Positions 26,391 through 38,303 of a stretch of 64,000 nt of DNA are shown one piece after another (position 1 is the stretch's first letter; the number at the start of each line of letters is the position of its first letter). Under the pieces are notes generated by a model. That model saw only the letters and a list, made by a program, of their open reading frames with translations, was not told the DNA's origin and did not search any database. A program made the position numbers and the translations under genes. Source of the stretch: Schistosoma mansoni (Eukaryota; Platyhelminthes; Trematoda; Strigeidida; Schistosomatidae); assembly GCF_000237925.1 (NCBI RefSeq), contig NC_031496.1:12932564-12996563 (forward strand). The letters are read 5' to 3'.

Positions 26391-26421
<31 letters not shown>
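26391..26421. repeat. (AT)n microsatellite
   Basis: About 15 uninterrupted AT units. Other AT tracts in the window are shorter, apart from the one at 38259-38301. Confidence 0.95.
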
Positions 26422-26422
<1 letters not shown>

Positions 26423-27049
26423 CGTGAAAGATTTAAGCTTAAAATGCCTAAAGTTGATTAGTCATGAAGCTGATTTATTTGGGGCCATGAAAATTCTCGC
26501 CGTTGAAATTTCCTATTTCTGAACTATTTCGATTTGATATCCCAATGGATTATAACGATGTCTCTCATTTCCTGTTGGAAAAATCCTGCTTCGTGTATAA
26601 ATTCTCAAGGGTCTGTAACGTTAATGACAGCCGTTTCGGTCCCAGTATTCCTATAAGTATTAGTACTAAAGTGACTTTAGTGGACTGAATCTGCATTTGT
26701 AGTTGTTCTTAATAGACTTAATTTGAGTTAGATATAATTGAGATCAGGAACAGAAACTCATCTTCATCTCTATATTTGCTTCACATTGCAGCGTGAGTGG
26801 ACCCAATAAATTATGATAAGTAACCTTGGGAAAGTGCCGTTTACACAGACACTGTAGACTTTATAATATGTTCAGTAATGAGTTTCATCTACAGTTTGTA
26901 CAAGCTACAACCTTTTGTTGACTAGCACAAATTTCCGATAGCTATGACTAATGTGTTGTGTAATTTCGTACCTAAACTCAAGCGAGGCTTACCTTACTCT
27001 GCCTTTGAGAGGTATGTATGTACATGTTTATCTTTTCTCTTGTGGTAAT

Positions 27050-27205
27050 CGCTTAGGTTCTGACTACTTTGTTGGGAATCTTCATCAACGTTTGTTCTCC
27101 AACCACTGCCTGCCTTTAGGTGCAATGTTGGCTGTTGTAGGAGTAATTTGGAGGAAAACTAAGTCCGGTTAGACCAAGATAGGACGTGAGTTCATGACGC
27201 CATTG
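27050..27205 (+). mobile_element. Degraded non-LTR retrotransposon 3'-end fragment
   Basis: A plus-strand frame around 27090-27172 reads NHCLPLGAML ... WRKTKSG and then, past a stop, TK. This lines up with the [10 protein letters not shown] ... [13 protein letters not shown] segment of the copy at 27765-28275. It is a more diverged copy of the same LINE C-terminal region, in opposite orientation to that neighbour. Confidence 0.5.
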
Positions 27206-27764
27206 ACTGTTGAACTGAGTCTCGTTGGCTGGTACAAACTATCTGGTTGGAGACGTTCGATTACATGGATTGAGACTATCCATAATGCCTCATTCACTCT
27301 TTGTCTTTCCTTAGATCCTGAATTTCGAATTTGTCTTATACTCCTCTGTTCCATGAATTCGTATTTTCTTCGATAATCATATCTTCTGTGCCTATTTTTT
27401 ACTTCTGATACCGTCACTATATTGTGTAGTAACCTGAGCTGATGTGCATATGTATCGGGTTCTAAGTTGTTTATGAATGACTGGAAGTCATATGCTAAGA
27501 TAGATTACACAGCTAATTGTCTTACCCATTCCATGCTATTGGAGTTACGTATGTTTTATAAGTTTTGCTACTCTTTAGTTTTGGTATTCTAAGGCCATCC
27601 GGGAAGATCTCAGACACCTAAAAAAACTAGAAATGTTAAATGAGAGGATAAGAACATATACACATACTGAACCCAGCCCAACAAACTTTTAATCATTTTC
27701 TCTACTTGAGTAATGTACTCAACCGACTCCTGTCTTATGTTTATGGTCATTATATGTACCTCAG

Positions 27765-28275
27765 TCAGTCAATCAGTCACAACGTAGAACTTCGTACGTA
27801 CGTACATCAGTTCGAGTCGCCATACCACATTAGCACAGAGATGCAGTTGTCGATTCCAATCCCATAGTGGTAGAAGTAGTAAGAGTATAAGCAGTAATCC
27901 GAAAGATTAGGGTTTGAAGATGTTATTGAGGGAGTATAATCCAGTGAAATTAATTTGGAAAGAGAAAAAGGATAGGTACATGAGGAATTCAGAAAATTAG
28001 AATTTGGTAGAACACAAAGAGTGGATGCACTTTCGCCATTGCAAACGATTTTGGGCCATGTCATTCAAGGTCTCTAACCATCGATTGCTATCATCTCGCG
28101 AATCCCTACCAGGTAGTCTACACCTATCGGCATAGCTCAGTCCACTTGTCAGTGACTTGATGGATTTGTGCCACGTTTTGGTCTGGCCGCCCCTAGCTTT
28201 CTTCCAACCTACTCCTACACCACAAAACATTGCACGTCGGGGCAGTCGGTGGTTGGGCATACGTTATATGTACCT
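27765..28275 (-). mobile_element. Non-LTR retrotransposon 3' end (CR1-like?), truncated
   Basis: A minus-strand frame at 28260-27997 encodes about 87 residues: [57 protein letters not shown], then a stop. About 230 bases of likely 3' UTR follow, ending near a GACTGA-type repeat at 27770. The same protein end occurs at 63640-64000 (plus) and, degraded, at 32990-33408 (minus). This C-terminal block is typical of schistosome LINEs; I believe it is CR1-like, but no reverse transcriptase core is present to prove the clade. Confidence 0.7.
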
Positions 28276-28717
28276 AGTTGGAAGTAACATCTCTGCTCAA
28301 TATATACTTATTTGGTTTGTGGATCGTTGGTTAAGCTACGTTACTTTTAGTTGGTGGATCCAATCGTCTCATTATCTTCTAAGCGTCGGATAACTAGCAT
28401 CATAATTGTTACCGTGTACACTAGCCTGTGCATAATTAATAATTTACATGATTTTTAGTGGTCTCGGTTTATTTGCCGCACTATAATGGTAGCTTGAACT
28501 GTCTACTTCCGTTCCAAGGACTGAGTTTTTAGTCACATGCTAACCATACATTTACAAGTTCATGGCCCCTTCCATCCATTAGAGTTAAGGGGACCGAATA
28601 CTATCTAACGCGGAGTGTGATTTCCGAGATTAACATGTGGTATAATCGTCATAAGTATTCTCCAAGTTTTCTGCTCATTCTTTTAATTAATCTGTTCATT
28701 ACTATTATTATAATCAC

Positions 28718-28744
28718 TATTGTTTTCTACATTTTTGCAAAGTG
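28718..28744 (+). promoter_or_regulatory. Splice acceptor just before the NCK start codon
   Basis: A T-rich tract (TTGTTTTCTACATTTTTGC) leads to an AAAG acceptor ending at 28742, two bases before the ATG at 28745. It could accept a cis-spliced 5' UTR exon from the intergenic region or a trans-spliced leader, which schistosomes use for part of their mRNAs. The sequence cannot tell which. Confidence 0.5.
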
Positions 28745-31700
28745 ATGATGTCTCATAAAAATACGGATTTTGTGATAGTGAAATTTGATTATGAGGCATC
28801 AGATAGTCATGAGCTTGGAATTCAGAAAGGCGAAAAATTAACGCTTATCGATGATAGCCAACATTGGTGGAAAGTAATGAATTCCTTTGGAAAGACTGGC
28901 TATGTCCCTAGCAATTATGTTAAACGTTCAAAACAAGTAAGTACTTGTTACTATTTATAAATGACATTACGTTCTTAGGGTATATTTTCAAGTTTGCGAA
29001 ATACTCTGGGGCGCCGAAAAAATCGTCAGGAAGGTTCAACAAGCACTAGACAGTCTAATCCTTCTTCACCTACCCCGGATGGGAGTAATGGCTTTTCAGC
29101 TTTCGATTTAAGACATGAAAGTGCAGAGTCCCTTGGAGCTAAAGTTGCCAGCACATCTGCGTCTACAAGTATCTTAATTCCTCCAAGTCAAGCATTTGCG
29201 GATATGCGACTTCAGGAAGGAATTTCTGACAGCTTTTCCATCCCCTCAAATAACCAGATATCCGTTCAACATGCGAAAAGATTTCAAAATGCAAATAAAA
29301 CAGTTGATAGTGAATCAATCAACTGGATGTCGAAATCTGATGCAAGACAAGCTTACCCTCAGGTAATTTTTATGACGTTAATCAGGTTGTATGAATAACC
29401 TCATGCAACTAAATAATTCATGTAAACACGAAATCATGGTATCATGGAACGACAATGACGTGTGAAGTCAAGTAGCAGTAGTGTTAAGAGCTAAAAATCT
29501 TAGATGTTACACAAGCGATATTTAAAAAAACGGCTGGGATGTAAGATAAAGCAGTTGTGTTCCCCAAAGTTCATATGATCTAAATCGATACCGCAAAATA
29601 GATTTAGAAACTGGCTGTGCAAGTCTTTTATGCTGAAATCTTGTTTCTTGTAACCTCAAAGTATTGCCACAGAATACCAGTAGGTACTTCAGAGGTATTT
29701 TTGGCAAAACAGAAAATCATCGAACAACTAAAAGTACAGGTCCATTAGCATCGAGCACAATGTTTTGGATCAAAACTCCATATGCTCTTTCTAATCAAAG
29801 TTTAGATGTATTCGGTCAGTGGAACCCATAAAAAGACTGGTACCCTGTATTGTGTATAGATCTATCACTAATTTAATAAGCACCCAGTAAAGTGCAACTC
29901 TTTTTCATGGACATGATCGAATAACTAGTGCTTAGGTAAATGTAAGTCTTTTTAATGACTTGTTGAAACATCAATCAAAGGTGTTATAGTCTTTCTTAAT
30001 AAATATGGTGTATTTTGGGGACATAATTGTGTTAGCATTATCAAACGTACTTTTTGTTTCCATGAAACAAGATGTTCTATCCAAAAATTTCCCAAAAGAC
30101 TCATTAAAAAGTTAATAAGGTTGACCATTTTTTTCTTTCATACTACGATTGCAATTGAGTTGTATGATAAAAGTAGTGCTCAGTAAATCATCTTTATTCA
30201 ACAATTTAGCATGAGTCTAAAATAATTATCACAAGTCATACTGGGTTAGACGTCTAGTTAAAAGTTCGACAGATTGATAAGCTGTTTCAAGTTTATTGGC
30301 TTCATTAAACTTGTTCAAATCCTATTTCTTACTATCCAGACTACTTTTAATCAGCATTCCATACCAAATTATCAAAATGGACATGGCGCTGTAAATGTTT
30401 CCTTATCACTGTTCCAACAAACTACTAATATTATGACAGGAACTTTAAATAATACGTCCTATTTTGGCACTGGGACTGGTTTAGGTCGTCAAATATGTCA
30501 AGCACGTTTCAATTATCCTGCTTGTCAACCAGATGAATTGTCAATTGAAAGAGGCGATAAAATTCGTGTTTTGGAAAAAAGTTCAGATGGTTGGTGGCGT
30601 GGTATTCTAATTACCGAAGGTAAACCACAACGAATGGGATGGTTTCCATCAAACTATGTCACATTGGATTTATCAAAAAATCTGAATAGGTAAGTAGTTT
30701 TTGGTTCTATTTTATTCATCCGTACACTTTTGAGGTATTTTCTAGTCATGGACTAACAATATCATCCGTAGGGTCATTATTATGTCAATCAGTCATTGGA
30801 TAGGTGTTTCGTCCTTTTTTGATCTGTAACATAAATTAATTACCGTGTAATGTTGTCAAAATAGAAATTTCTACCTAAAATATAGCTTTGACATAGCTTG
30901 AGGGTAAATTAATAGTTAACGTGACCGTTTGATCTGTTATACACGGTTTAGATTGTGAAAATGTGCTTTTAAATATTTATTCCAAAGTAGCAGACTATCT
31001 TATTTCAGTTTGATTAACAAATAAGGGTATTCAGGTTGGATGTTCCAAGCTCTCTTCACTTATGTCACTTAGTGTGGGTACTCGGATAGTATCATTTAAC
31101 TCACACGAGAAAATGTGTCTAATAGTAAAGAATATAAACTTGTACTTGGTGAGTTTCAGAATGATTATTATTAGTGTACATGAAGACTGTTTACAGTGTA
31201 AGTTGTAGTGAAACGTTCTAATTTAGTTGTGCTTTTTCTTTTTGGATCATGAATTTTTCAAGCTTCTCCTATTATTTGCTTTACTAATCAATTACCTAGA
31301 TTTGAATGTGTTTGTGTTACACATAGACTTTTTTAGTTTCGGAAAACTAAATCATGTTTTGTTAATGGTAATTACTCTAATATCGAGAACGGGGACGGAA
31401 ATTAGAAGCCATGGGACTGCATAAAATAACCTATCCAAAGGTAAATAAACCAATCGGGGTGGGAAAAAACCAAAAATTGGCGAATGTGACCGATTAGTTT
31501 ATGCAGTAAAACTAGCTCTAAAAGATTGACATTCAAAATAAATAAATCACATGAATTTTGGAATATATGGAAAATAAATTGATAACGAAATAATGTTAAA
31601 ATTATAGTACATAAAGGTAGAAGGATAGATCAAAATATTGGAAATAACTGAAGAGTTGAAGAAAATTGTTGATGATTTCATGGAAGATTAAGAGTAGTAG

Positions 31701-34700
31701 ATGGATTTTGAAGTAAAACGTTTTAACTCCTAAATCACTTGAATCTGTAAATATATATTAAATATAATTAAAGTTTTCTTTGTCTATTAAATGTTATAGT
31801 TAATTTAGGAGTTCAACTGATATAGTTTTTAGAGCATAGTAGTAGCTAAGTTTTCATTTTATGGTCACTCGATAAAATCTATTTGTTACTATATATAAGC
31901 TCTAGGATTTGGACAATCTGATAAACATGGTTTTATACAATTCGATAGTTCAAACAGTTGAACTCAATATTGGCAACTTGTTTGAATATGTGGATGTCAA
32001 TGTTACACCGAATTTTTCCTTATTTTTACAATACTGTCATAGCAGTATTCTTTGCAAAGATGGAACGAATAACACGAATAAAATTAAGCGATTATTCAAA
32101 ATAATTAGGTGTTAGTATTTCGTAAAATGTTAAATTATCCTAAAGTTTGATTATTTTGATTCGTGATTTAGGGACTTTAAAAATATACTCTAAAGTTTGG
32201 ATGCGAATTCACAGAATTCACATTACCTATATTTTTAAAGATAAATATGTTTAAGTCTAACTTCTTCATAACTTATGTTAATTGTTTTGGAATGTACAAG
32301 CGATGCAATCTTGTTAAGCAAACTTGCCAACAAGATTTGATTCGGAAATTTCAAACAAAAACTCTGAGTATATAACATAAATTTCGCATCGATAAAATAA
32401 AAGATTCTTTAGGAATCTGATCGTTGTCGAGATTTAGGTGAGTAATAATGTAATGTAATGGTTGGATTTATCTACTATCTCAATTATATTAAGATTCACA
32501 TCAGCAAACATAAATTAGTAGTGGCCAGGTAAATGTCGGTACAACATTAAGCGTGTTTCATTTGTTATCACCTGCACATGTACTTATTTACTTACAGCCG
32601 TTACTCCTCGTAGAAAAGCATAGGCCTCCCACTAGCATTCTCTGACCAAATTTGTCTTGGGCAATCCTTTCCAGTTGCTATTCATTTTTTTGATGTCTGC
32701 TTCCAACTCCCGACGCAATGTGTTCCTTGGTCATCCTCCTTTCCCTTTGCCTTCACGATTCCAAGTTAGCGCAGTGATACAGTCTAATAATTTCCACAAT
32801 GTATGTCCTATCCACCTCCCACGTCTTTTTCTAATTTCCTCTTCAGATGGAAGTTAGTTTGTTTTCCCCCATAGTAGGTTGTTGCTGATGTTATCCGGTC
32901 AACGGACATTGAGTATCTAGCGTAGACCATTGTTTATAAATACTTGTGCCATTTTCGTTGGTGGTTGGTGTGTGTGTGTGTGGGATAGAGGCAGTCAGTC
33001 AGCTACAACGTAGGACCAGGCACATATATGCATCGGTCCGACTTGCCATACCTCATTAGCACAACAAGGTGAACACCAAATTCATAGTAGTTAACTTATT
33101 GGTGGTAATATATTAAAGAAAGGTTGTATATAAGGATATAGTACAGGAAGAAAGACAGATATGAAGCAATTTCAATTTCAAGGTATAAGGGAAGATAAAG
33201 AGTGTATACACCTACGCTATTGTGATCGTTTCTGAGCCATGTCACACAGTCTCCAACCATTGGCTACGATGGTCACGCGGACCCCAACCAAGTAGTCTGC
33301 ATCTACCAACATGGCTCAGACTAGAAGTTAGTGACTTCAAGCACTGATGCCCCTAACTTTCTTCCAACCATCCCCAATACTAGTCAGCATAGCGCGTCGT
33401 GGTTCTGGGATATTAGAACTAAGTCATCTGCAAAGTCCTAATCGTCTAGCTGCATCGAAGTTGTCTACTGTATTCCGTGCATCACATCAGATTTGGAGGT
33501 CTTCATAGTTCATTTGACCACCAGAAGAAAGATTAAGGGTGAGAGTAAGCGGCCTCGTTCGACACCAGTCCTCATTTAGAATACATGTTTGAGCTGTCCT
33601 CCATGCACCACTTTTCAGTGTAATCTGTCGTATGGATTCCGAACGATGTTGATGATTCTCTCAACTACATCATAGTGTCGAAGAAGGTTCCGTAAAGTTC
33701 TCGTCTCCAGGTTGTCAAATATTTTCTCATAGTCAAGGAAGGTTATGTATGATGACGAGTTCTATTCAATTGACTGTTCAACGATGATCCGTAGTTTCAC
33801 GATTTGGTCTGTGCACGACCAGTCCTTATGGCATTCTGCCTGTTGATTTCGAAGTTGGATGTCTACTGAATCTTTCATGCTGTTCAGCAAAACTATTGGA
33901 AACTTTCCCTTCTAGTCCATCGGTACTCGTTCTTCCTCCTAAATCTTCCTGAATAGAACATGGAGCATGTTTTCAGTCAGTGCTATATGTGACTACATTG
34001 TTTCAGCTGCTGCTTTAACACTAGTGATTTGTCTGATGGTCATCCTGACTTCTTCGGTTGTCAGTGGAGTGACATCTATAAGAAGGTCTGTGTGTGCTGC
34101 TTCGATATCTGGTGGATCCAATGGAGCTGTTCTGTTCAAGAGTTTCTCGAAGTGTTCCACTCACCTGTTCCACTGTTCCTGAATTTCAGTTTATTTGTTT
34201 ATTTATTTGAACACATATACATTGGTAAAAGGAGGCACCAAATAGATATGCGCCACCGAAATCATTCGATTTGTGTGATGGCTGGGATACTGCCTGGTTG
34301 CCCAAACTGAAGCAGGTAGTTTTCTTAGGAGGCCACTGCCCGTGCCTTTGACCTAAAGGTATAATACACAAGGCAGTTTAGCAACGTTAGGAGATGCAGT
34401 CTCATGGTGACCGGTGACCAACAGTAGGTTCATACGCCATTCGTTCCATCATAGTCCTGGAGCCCACGTGCACCACTGATTTGGAACCAGGGTTTTCCAA
34501 CTCCCCTAGGTAGGTCTTCCATATCCATCAGCTCGGTTAAAGCAGTGGACATTCGCTTTATGTCCTTTCGATTTCGTAAACAACACCCCAGTGGCGAGAA
34601 GGCGGTGAGTAGGACTTTCCTTGCAGTTGTTTTATGCACATGGCCACTTGAGAGCAGCTCGAGAGAGTTGCCTCCTCACTCTCGGCCGTACCAGGGCATT

Positions 34701-37700
34701 TGGGACTGGAATTTCAGTGATTGGCTTACCTTCTTTGTCGTTGACTTGTCTATCTCGTTTACTATACTTCCCTGCTCGTTTCTTCGTTGTATCATGTGGT
34801 TGTTGCATATTCGCTTCTCTTGCAGCTTTTTCCACTGAGATTGCTAGACCTTCTATGTGCTACCACTTATGAGCTCTAATGCACCTCTTCACTCTCTGAT
34901 TTGATTCTGTGTATTCGTTCTGTGTCTTGGGGTTTTCTACTCTTGTTCGACTGTCGTTAATTGCTGTCTTATATTTATATACCCTCTATATTTGTCAGAG
35001 TACAACCCTTTGAAAACCTACGTAAGGGAAAAAATAGAAATTTATTAATAGAGAAAAAAGTGAAAATGAATGAATTAGTGTTCTGCTTGTTAAAAGTCTT
35101 AAATAGTTGCGATGTTGATAAAACTAACTCATCAGTCATTTAATAAACTAAGATTACTTGTGTAAATTCATGTAGTCGGTTTGCTATTCCATCAACGCTA
35201 TAGTCATTAACAGTGTGTACGGGACAAGCATATAAGTCTGTTATTTTATAGGGGTTGAACACAGTAGACATAGGAGTTAGTCTGTGGCTGAAGTTCATGT
35301 ACTTTTATTATTTATATGTGTATTAACATCTCTTATTTTTTCATGTAATAAATGAAATTTGTATTAAATTATGAAGTTTCATTTAGTTATTTAATTTTAA
35401 AGAATTCCAAATTTCAGGTTAGAAGAAACAATGATGCGAATAGTAACGTGATCGCTATTTTAGTTCCAGAAGCTCGAAGGTTTCCTTCAACTGGGGAACA
35501 AAATTGTGTCTGAGAGTTTAAACATAACATGAAAACTGTTAAAAATTAGTAAAATGGTCTGAAATAGGTAGTTATAAACATTTGATGCCAGTAAATGGAA
35601 GCATTTAAGGTTGTTAGAAATGTTCGTAAGTTATTTAATTTTCAGGACAGTTAAACTATTGGAGGGATAAATTCACTTAGTATTGTTTGTTTGGATCTTC
35701 CCATCGATGTGTTTAGGACTGCAACTGGTCAGTCTCTAATTGGAGGGATATTTAAACACAAAATAGCTGTCACTATTAGCTATTTCACGCTTATCATTGT
35801 CGTCGACTTGATAATAACACCATCAAGCCTTCAGTCAGTATTCGCAGCATTCTAAATTTTGCTCCGAAATCATTAAACATAAACGTTATTCATTTTAGCT
35901 TCATACTAAGTATTGCTTGACTCATACTTGTGATAATTTAAGGAAGCTCATTGTCTTGGTTCTAATAAATCACTACTGAAAATAGTTGTCTGTGTTTAAA
36001 CAAACGGAACTCTTATTGTATGTCTATACACCATCCACTAAATTGTAGACGATTTACAAAATATTGGTTTACATTGTTCCTAATTACAGTACATTTCTAC
36101 ATCCCCACAGTTTTTTTATTGTCATACGTTTTGTACAACTCGAAGTACTTGTTAGGAAACATTTCTAGTTTAAACAAGCAAGGACTAAAAATGAAGAAAA
36201 ATATTGAGTTCTAGCTTTCTCAGCTGTTTTCAAGATATCATACCGTCTAAACTGCAATATTCAGCCGGCTGTTAGGTCTCAACTCTTGTCCATGTAATTA
36301 AAGGCAAGTCAAAATCTTTCTATCTATTGAGTCTTTAAATTTGAATGGACGGTTAATTTCACCACCAATGGTTTAATCAGATACGAATTGTCAATATCAA
36401 TTGACAAAAGGCTTTCAATGCTTCAACTAGGTCTACAGTCTTGTAGTACAAAATTCATTCTGAAAATGTAGGTTGAACGAGTGTTAGTGTCAACATGCTT
36501 TTCACATCATGATCAACGACCATAATATGTCCACCAAATCATTAAATGTTTATTTATGTCATTTTTCCACGTAACATTACAGATCTGGAAGTAGTTCACA
36601 ACCCAGTATATTAAATTCAAGTACACTTAATCGGGATGTAAATGATTTGTCTGTGCCAAATATTTCAAATACTCAAGATCAAATTCAAGCGCAATATTTA
36701 GCTTATCAATATTATGACCAACAACATTCTTTGAATCCTGGTTCTATTACAGAAAACCAACAACAAGTACATCAACAACCGCAATTGCTAGTACGTAATA
36801 ACGGTACTGATCCACCTTGTCATGAAGGTCAGCAACAGCAACATGAAACTGTCGTAACTCTTTACCCGTTTGTGCGTAGTCATGCAGCAGAGCTGTCTTT
36901 CGGTGAAAATGAGGTCTTGGAAGTACTTAGCAAACCTCCTGATGATCCAGCTTGGTGGCACTGTCGCAATAATCGTGGTGAAAGTGGTCTGGTACCACAT
37001 AATTATGTTTCTGTTTTCACAACACCACCGACGGCAACTACAACACTAGGCAAACCGTTCAGTTCAAATTACAAACCATTATCTTGTCAGTCTACGAATT
37101 TTGGCCATTCTGTTCGAAGTAACCAGATATCTGTGACTAATTCAAGTTATATGGTAACAAATAAGTCACAGCCTACTGATGGAGAAACATTGAGGCTAAA
37201 TTATGCTACACAGTCTAGTACAGGTTGCTTGCATATAAATCGACCATGGTTCTGGGGTATTATTTCACGCGCTGAATGTGAAGAAATGCTAGGTAAACAT
37301 TCTTTACCTGGTGAATTCATCGTTCGCGATAGTGAATCTCATGTAAGTTTTCATGAGTAACATGAATTAGTTGTAAAGCAAATTGGTTCTATTATATCAT
37401 GTCCATTGTCAAGCAAATGATGAGCAATTGCACTACTGCTCAAACCGTGTACGTGATGTTGATGTTTGAAAATCCTTCACAATAATCAATGAACAAAGAT
37501 TTTCGATTTTATTAATTTTTCATAGGCGATCGTAAATTAGTTTAAACTGAACAAGTTTGTTCTTGTTTTATTGAAATTTGGAAATATTTACTATGTTATT
37601 TTAAGTTCATTAATTTAGTGTTGTAATGCTTATTGTGAGAACTAAAATCCGTAGTTTAGATTTTATCTAAGATCGTTGTTGTGTACATTGTTGAAGAATC

Positions 37701-38257
37701 CCAAAAATAAACCAAAGATGTGACATAGACTTCACAAACTTTAAAAATTTTCCAGTCAGTTTCATTTTATGATATGAAAATCATCTCAAAGACTAGAATA
37801 TTCGATCTACCATTGTCTGTAACTTAATTTATGCCTAATATTATTATCATATTGTTGAAATGATTTTCTTCCTCCATTATATTGGGCAATTACGTTTTAT
37901 TTTCTAATCCACTTCGCAAAGCTTTACAAATCCAATATAATTATTAGTTACTAATACACAGAAAATATGCACAATCAGATAAATAGCATAACATCAATAG
38001 ATATGTGGGAAAAATTACAGTTCAGTAATTATTTTGCGAGTTGGGGGTATAACAACAGGCGAGCTGTGTTGCCACTATCATCATTAATATATTGTTACTA
38101 CTATTGGAATTGGTATAATAGTAATAACAATAACGAGGCTGCTATTATGTTGTTGAATTTCAAGATATGATTTATGCCCAAAGAGAGAATAAATGTAATT
38201 CTCTTCTTCATATTTCAGACAGGCCATCTAATGTAGATCAATATTTGTTAAGAGGAA

Positions 38258-38303
<46 letters not shown>

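Larger units (their letters stand above)
16399..28744. other. 12.3-kb intergenic region between divergent yki-like and nck-like genes
   Basis: Base composition is visibly less AT-rich from about 16640 to 28660 than on either side. No host exon could be supported. It contains decayed repeats: LINE 3' fragments at 27050-27205 and 27765-28275, a diverged duplicated unit (22202-22470 and 24056-24320), a tRNA-like SINE remnant near 19770-19900, and a relic near 26150-26200 resembling the 3' part of the 0.5-kb retroposon. A 109-residue plus-strand frame at 20442-20771 starts with ATG but has no recognisable domain. Promoters of both divergent genes, and any 5' UTR exons, should lie at its two edges. 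Confidence 0.5.
32572..34970 (-). mobile_element. RTE-like LINE, 5'-truncated copy with two nested insertions
   Basis: On the minus strand this is the reverse complement of the LINE at 55.1-56.9 kb. It starts abruptly at 34970 inside the region between endonuclease and reverse transcriptase. It passes through RT sequence (the FADD-coding segment lies near 33430) and ends with a TAAGTAAATAAGTA tail near 32572, as RTE elements do. It carries the 0.5-kb retroposon at 34190-34705 and a CR1-like fragment at 32990-33408. Several stops and frame changes make it non-coding. The SR2 family of schistosomes is RTE-like and is the likely relative. Confidence 0.85.
30690..36582. other. NCK intron 3, hosting a LINE copy
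   Basis: Begins GTAAGTAG and ends ACATTACAG, joining exons in phase 2. It holds the minus-strand RTE-like LINE at 32572-34970 with its nested insertions, a short minus-strand SINE 3' fragment at 35670-35735, and otherwise AT-rich sequence without exons. A relic around 31060-31110 resembles the 3' part of the 0.5-kb retroposon. Confidence 0.75.

Noticed and set aside
34545-34872. Two overlapping plus-strand frames of 83-97 residues inside NCK intron 3
   Set aside because: They are antisense shadows of the minus-strand LINE and its nested retroposon; the same frames recur, inverted, at 55.2-55.5 kb.
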